This document shows, in pieces, positions 60,223 through 64,000 of a stretch of DNA of 64,000 nt; the stretch's first letter is position 1, and each line of letters starts with the position of its first letter. Source of the stretch: Pseudoalteromonas prydzensis (GTDB lineage: Bacteria; Pseudomonadota; Gammaproteobacteria; Enterobacterales; Alteromonadaceae); assembly GCF_001661495.1 (NCBI RefSeq), contig NZ_BDDT01000015.1, forward strand, positions 1 to 64,000. Direction: 5' to 3'. Both the position numbers and the translations under genes were made by a program. The notes beneath the pieces are model-generated. The model did no database searches. It worked only from the letters and a program-made list of their open reading frames with translations, and was not told the origin of the DNA.

Positions 60223-61365
60223 ATGCGTTTGGGTCATTTATTAGTTTGCTCACTGTTTATCTTTTTTGTGCTTTACGCACCGCAGCCATTATTAAGCTTA
60301 TTTGCTGAGCAGTTTTCTGTCAGCCCTGCCACCGCAGGAAGTTTGATGACCGCAACTATGATCCCGTTAGCCGTGGCTCCTTTGGTATACGGTTTATTAC
60401 TAGCGAAGCGCAACCCACTCAGCATTCTTCGCTACGCCATGTTATTGCTTGCTGTTACCTGCATCACTTTTGCTTATGCCCCCAGTTTTGAGTTATTGCT
60501 GTTACTACGGTTTTTACAAGGTTTAACCTTACCCGCCGCACTAACTGCGATGACCACTTACATTGGCAGTACTTATCAAGCGGATCAATTACAAAAAAAT
60601 ATGACCCTCTACATAGGTAGCACTATAGCTGGGGGTTACTTTGGCCGAGTGCTCGCTGCAGCCTTTGCCGACTTTTGGACATGGCAAAGCTTTTATTTTG
60701 TTATTGCCGCAGGGTTAACCTGCGCAGCTTTATGTATACCACGCCACCAAATGGCTATTGTAAGCAATGCCCTTTCACCACTAAATTATTTAAAGCAATT
60801 AGCCAATGCTGCGGTGTTAAAAATATATGGTGCTGTGTTTTGCATGTTTTTTTGCTTTGCTGCGTTATTAAATTATTTGCCATTTATTTTGCGCGATACC
60901 TTTTTAATTACCAACACGCGCGATATCGGCTTAGTCTATAGCGGTTACTTGATTGGTGCGCTGGCCTCAATCGCAACGCCTTGGCTATTAAGAAAAAGTA
61001 TTTCGCCATGGCATTTACTGTCAGCAATATTTATTTTTTATAGCGCAACACTGGTATTTTTGATGAGTTCGCAACTGATGATTTTTCTATTGGCATTCAC
61101 AGGCTTTTGTGGGGCGATGTTTATCATTCATTCAACAGCGGCGCCGTTTGTTAATAAAATCAGTATTGCCCCGGCCAGTGTTACCAATGGTGCTTACGTA
61201 TCATTTTATTACAGTGGCGGCGCGTTAGGCTCATTTATACCTGGCTTGGTATATCAACAATGGGGCCATACCGCATTTATGGCCTCATTGTTACTGGTGT
61301 GTTTATGTGGCTTAGTTCTAGTTACTGCGGGTTATTTAGCGGGTAAAAAAACCACTTTAGGCTGA
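60223..61365 (+). CDS. Major facilitator superfamily transporter
   Basis: A 380-residue inner-membrane transporter with about 11-12 hydrophobic helices, resembling the YnfM/AraJ-like drug or metabolite exporters (LLLLLRFLQGLTLPAALTAM motif region, AGGYFGRVLAA). ATG at 60223 has AGGG upstream; the frame opens 18 codons earlier at a TTG with no support. Its 3' end overlaps the convergent deacylase-like gene by 34 bp. Substrate unknown. Confidence 0.85.
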   Translation: MRLGHLLVCSLFIFFVLYAPQPLLSLFAEQFSVSPATAGSLMTATMIPLAVAPLVYGLLLAKRNPLSILRYAMLLLAVTCITFAYAPSFELLLLLRFLQGLTLPAALTAMTTYIGSTYQADQLQKNMTLYIGSTIAGGYFGRVLAAAFADFWTWQSFYFVIAAGLTCAALCIPRHQMAIVSNALSPLNYLKQLANAAVLKIYGAVFCMFFCFAALLNYLPFILRDTFLITNTRDIGLVYSGYLIGALASIATPWLLRKSISPWHLLSAIFIFYSATLVFLMSSQLMIFLLAFTGFCGAMFIIHSTAAPFVNKISIAPASVTNGAYVSFYYSGGALGSFIPGLVYQQWGHTAFMASLLLVCLCGLVLVTAGYLAGKKTTLG

Positions 61366-61832
61366 TGCCCTGTCGCAATAAAAAAGCGCTCTAAATCGGC
61401 TTTTTGCAGTAACCAGGTTTGGGTATTTTCGAACGGGTGACAATGAAATAGATCCCCAAACCATATATCTTGGTCTAACCATAAGGTGACATTATTTTGT
61501 TTGTCGTTCATTAACGCTAACATCGAAACACAGCCAGGGGCGACTTTTAAAAATCGTGCTAAACGTTCATCTGAGGCAAACCCTAATCGTGATAACCCTT
61601 GGTATTTTGCCAACGCTTTTAAATCGAGCTGCTTGTCATGAGCGGTGATCACTAAAAAGTGGTTTTTTCCTTCGTTATCGCGCAAGAATAAATTTTTTAG
61701 CCGCGTTCCTGGGCGCTCAATCATTAACTCATCAGCAGTAAGGCTGCCATGCAGTGCTGGATGTTCAATTACATCATAGCTAATCTGTAAATGCGCTAAC
61801 AACGCTGCTAACTTGGTTTTATCCGCTAACAT
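61332..61832 (-). CDS. Prolyl-tRNA editing-domain protein (YbaK/ProXp family)
   Basis: A 166-residue free-standing editing domain that hydrolyses mischarged tRNA. It contains IEHPALHGSLTADEL near the N-terminus, KNLFLRDNEGKNHFLVI, a Lys in HDKQLDLKAL, and the late VTLWLDQDIW segment. This pattern fits ProXp-ala (PrdX), which clears Ala-tRNAPro, better than YbaK. It overlaps the MFS gene tail to tail by 34 bp and precedes nothing on its strand. Confidence 0.87.
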   Translation of the reverse strand: MLADKTKLAALLAHLQISYDVIEHPALHGSLTADELMIERPGTRLKNLFLRDNEGKNHFLVITAHDKQLDLKALAKYQGLSRLGFASDERLARFLKVAPGCVSMLALMNDKQNNVTLWLDQDIWFGDLFHCHPFENTQTWLLQKADLERFFIATGHQPKVVFLPAK

Positions 61833-62219
61833 TTATAAGCAATGCCCCCTTAATTGCACACTTAACTCTCGCCAAACCACGTCGTTTATTTCGTACTTGT
61901 CATTACAGTATTGCGTTGCTTTTAACTCTTGTTGTAATAACTCTACGGCTTGGTCTTCTAACTCTAGTTTTAAGCTGTTTGATTCTTCAAAGTACTCTTG
62001 CTCAGCAAAGTTTTTAAACTCGCTGCGCGTCAGTGGTCGATCTAAGTTTAAACTTTTTCGACTATTCGCTTTAACCGACACCACATAGGCAAAAATTTTA
62101 TTACCTTGCTCATCCAACTTAGTATGTAGTTGCTTGTTATTAATTTCAAAAGGCGGCTCATCATTTTGACTTGCGCACCCACAAAGCAAAACGAACAGGA
62201 TCCATGCGTATTTTTTCAT
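61833..62219 (-). CDS. Predicted lipoprotein of unknown function
   Basis: A 128-residue protein with a lipoprotein signal (LLCGC, lipidated Cys at about residue 15). The remainder is acidic and helical with two cysteines (QYCNDKY, RGHC). No family recognised. Its stop abuts the start of the deacylase-like gene, so the two probably form one transcript. Confidence 0.65.
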   Translation of the reverse strand: MKKYAWILFVLLCGCASQNDEPPFEINNKQLHTKLDEQGNKIFAYVVSVKANSRKSLNLDRPLTRSEFKNFAEQEYFEESNSLKLELEDQAVELLQQELKATQYCNDKYEINDVVWRELSVQLRGHCL

Positions 62220-62306
62220 TTTTAAAGTCTTTTTACTATCCAGTGACTGCTAGTCTATCAAAAATAGCTTACTTGCGTAAAAATTCGTAAAATATATAAA
62301 AAATGC

Positions 62307-62335
62307 TTGACCAAATTTAGAAATCTCATTAAAGT
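62307..62335 (+). promoter_or_regulatory. Promoter of tRNA-Ala
   Basis: TTGACC (62307-62312), a 17-bp spacer and TAAAGT (62330-62335), followed by a GC-containing discriminator. The leader to 62393 contains two hairpins (62340-62366 and 62367-62383). Confidence 0.65.
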
Positions 62336-62393
62336 TCGTCCCGCTTGAAAGGGAAACTCAAGTGGGTTACGAAATTCGTAACTTTAGGAATGT

Positions 62394-62469
62394 GGGGCTA
62401 TAGCTCAGCTGGGAGAGCGCCTGCCTTGCACGCAGGAGGTCAGCAGTTCGATCCTGCTTAGCTCCACCA
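62394..62469 (+). tRNA. tRNA-Ala (anticodon TGC)
   Basis: A 76-nt tRNA with full cloverleaf: acceptor GGGGCTA/TAGCTCC, D arm GCTC...GAGC, anticodon arm CCTGC-CTTGCAC-GCAGG with anticodon TGC at 62427-62429, T arm AGCAG-TTCGATC-CTGCT and encoded CCA. It is a single tRNA gene, not inside an rRNA operon, with its own promoter and a structured leader. Confidence 0.98.
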
Positions 62470-62586
62470 CTTTCCTATTCTTCTTTTTTATCTCTATGGC
62501 TTAGTCGCCACACTCTCATTTTAAAATCTATTTTTATTTAAATCACATACGATTTTTTGCTGTTCCATTTTTGTTTACGATCAAAA

Positions 62587-62608
62587 ATGCCGAGCAGAGC
62601 TCGGCATT
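62587..62608. terminator. Terminator of proBA
   Basis: AATGCCGAGC/GCTCGGCATT stem with an AGA loop. It lies just after the proA stop on the minus strand and may also limit plus-strand transcription from the tRNA. Confidence 0.9.
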
Positions 62609-62630
62609 AATATTAGTGCGGTATCCTGTA

Positions 62631-63878
62631 TTATTCGCGCACTTGGCCTTCGCCATTCACTAAGTATTTTTCCGTCGTAAGTGACTCAAGGCCCATTGGT
62701 CCGTATGCATGTAATTTTGATGTTGCAATACCAATCTCTGCACCTAAGCCTAACTGAGAGCCATCAGAGAAGCGTGATGATGCATTTACCATCACTACTG
62801 AGGCATCAACGCTACGTTGGAACAACTGCGCCGCAGCGTCATTTTTAGTACAAATAACTTCGGTATGGTTTGAACCAAATTGTGCAATATGATCAATGGC
62901 ACCAGCAAAATCAGGCACTACACGAATGGCAATTTCTAGATCAAGGTATTCTTCACCAAACTGATCAGCCTCTAAAACGGTGGCGTTATCAAAATACTTA
63001 GCCGCTTGGCTATCGGCGTTAATTTTTACACCTTCTTGGCGCAATACTACCGCGCACAAGTTTAAAAACTCATCAGCAACATCTTGGTGCACCACTAAAC
63101 CTTCTAACGCATTACATACGCCAGTACGTTGAGTTTTACCATTGAGTAACAAGTTAATTGCTACTTCTAAATCAGCGTCTTTATCCACATATAAATGGCA
63201 TACACCCTTAAAGTGTTGGATCACAGGAATAGTACTGTTATCCGTTACAAAGTTAATTAAACCTTCGCCACCACGTGGAATGATTAAATCAATGCTGTCG
63301 CGTTGCTGCATTAACTCCATCAACAATGCACGGTCAGGATCTGGGATCACTGAAATAAGCGCCGCAGGTAGATTATGCTGCTCTAATACTTGGTGCATTA
63401 CGCTGGCAATTGCTTGTGAACTCTTTAACGCTTCTTTACCACCACGTAAAATAACACCATTACCTGATTTAAAGCACAAGGCGCCAGCGTCAGCGGTTAC
63501 ATTTGGACGCGCTTCATAGATCATACAAACAACGCCTAGTGGTACACTCATTTTACGAATCTTAATGCCATTTGGACGCTCTGTGATATCACGTAATTGA
63601 CCCACAGGATCATCAAGACTGACGATCACTTCAATGCCCTCTGCCATTGCTTCTATACGCTCATCATTAAGCGTTAAACGGTCTACCATCGAGGCTGCTA
63701 AATTATTATCACGTGCAGCCGCTAAGTCACTTTCGTTTTCTTTAATAATAAATGCTTTTTGCTGGCGTAATGCCGCCGCCATATCCAGTAGCACCTGATT
63801 TTTGGTCTCGGTATCGAGTAAGGCTAACTGGTGTGCAGCTTTGGCTGCTTGACGTGAAATATCTGTAATTAAACTCAT
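62631..63878 (-). CDS. proA: Glutamate-5-semialdehyde dehydrogenase ProA
   Basis: A 415-residue enzyme that reduces glutamyl-5-phosphate in proline synthesis. It contains PLGVVCMIYEARPNVTADAG, GNGVILRGGKEA, IIPRGGEGLI and the catalytic Cys in KTQRTGVCNALE. Length equals E. coli ProA (417). It overlaps the preceding proB fragment by 4 bp (ATGA), the usual proBA coupling. Confidence 0.97.
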   Translation of the reverse strand: MSLITDISRQAAKAAHQLALLDTETKNQVLLDMAAALRQQKAFIIKENESDLAAARDNNLAASMVDRLTLNDERIEAMAEGIEVIVSLDDPVGQLRDITERPNGIKIRKMSVPLGVVCMIYEARPNVTADAGALCFKSGNGVILRGGKEALKSSQAIASVMHQVLEQHNLPAALISVIPDPDRALLMELMQQRDSIDLIIPRGGEGLINFVTDNSTIPVIQHFKGVCHLYVDKDADLEVAINLLLNGKTQRTGVCNALEGLVVHQDVADEFLNLCAVVLRQEGVKINADSQAAKYFDNATVLEADQFGEEYLDLEIAIRVVPDFAGAIDHIAQFGSNHTEVICTKNDAAAQLFQRSVDASVVMVNASSRFSDGSQLGLGAEIGIATSKLHAYGPMGLESLTTEKYLVNGEGQVRE

Positions 63879-64000
63879 GACTTCTCCAATAATGCGATAT
63901 CTTTTTCTGAAATAACGGGACCGATCGAATCTTGCATTTTGTCGCTAAATTCGCTTTGTTCGTTATCAGCTATAAAATTCAGTAAACAACTACTGTAATT
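63875..64000 (-). CDS. proB: Glutamate 5-kinase ProB, C-terminal fragment (cut by window edge)
   Basis: The last 41 codons of a minus-strand frame end in TGA overlapping the proA ATG. The C-terminal sequence (QDSIGPVISEKDIALLEKS) and the preceding YSSCLLNFIADNEQSEF align in pattern with the PUA-domain end of E. coli ProB (YNSDDLRRIAGH, then GPVAVHRDDMI). The start lies beyond the window. Confidence 0.85.
   Translation of the reverse strand, partial: NYSSCLLNFIADNEQSEFSDKMQDSIGPVISEKDIALLEKS

Overview
The window looks like chromosome from a marine gammaproteobacterium of the Alteromonadales, most likely a Pseudoalteromonas relative. This is inferred from protein resemblance, the suhB-trmJ-isc gene order, low GC, many c-di-GMP enzymes and unusually large PstC/PstA proteins; no database search was possible. 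It is mostly core genome. I see no transposase, integrase, phage gene, CRISPR array or rRNA.

Layout. 1-2000: gabD-like dehydrogenase among short tandem repeats. 2.0-7.4 kb: iron-sulfur cluster operon iscR-iscS-iscU-iscA-hscB-hscA-fdx (minus strand) with IscR boxes upstream. 7.6-9.9 kb: trmJ, a four-helix-bundle (IVP/S23 family) gene and suhB. 10-12.5 kb: an EAL-CBS-GGDEF protein and a lipoprotein. 12.9-18.4 kb: queA, tgt and yajC-secD-secF. 18.6-21.6 kb: a REC-REC-PAS-GGDEF-EAL protein and a small membrane protein. 21.6-23.7 kb: an ECF sigma factor, anti-sigma factor and coiled-coil protein. 23.8-37 kb: oxyR and a phosphate hub with pitA and its DUF47 partner, pstC-pstA-pstB-phoU and divergent ppk-ppx, with PhoB-box promoters before pstC and ppk. 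37.7-44.3 kb: a Cus-type copper/silver efflux operon. 44.5-54.7 kb: pqiA-like, EAL-HDOD, phnA, YbaY-META lipoprotein, rlmJ, zapA, metallo-hydrolase, mltD, slyD, and an SDR plus lactonase pair. 54.7-60 kb: S41 peptidase, a sugar-acid dehydratase with a class II aldolase, cytochrome c, yaiL. 60-64 kb: MFS transporter, prolyl-tRNA-deacylase-like protein, tRNA-Ala(TGC), and proA with the end of proB.

The most unusual signal is in the intergenic DNA. At least nine tandem arrays with an exact 7-bp period occur: ATCAGCT x18 and x13, AGCGATA/AGCTGTA x10, TAGGTTC x18 and x4, and shorter degenerate ones. They use different units, most fitting AGCNRTM or at least beginning AG. Several begin at or just after a stop codon. 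Two bracket the four-helix-bundle gene in inverted orientation, exactly where suhB and trmJ are direct neighbours in E. coli, and one sits between the IscR boxes of the isc promoter. A second repeat class consists of REP/REPIN-like hairpins with GTAG heads together with CACAAAGAG/CTCTTTGTG modules. I propose, as inference only, that the heptamer arrays come from one dedicated process and that the four-helix-bundle gene is a candidate component or passenger.
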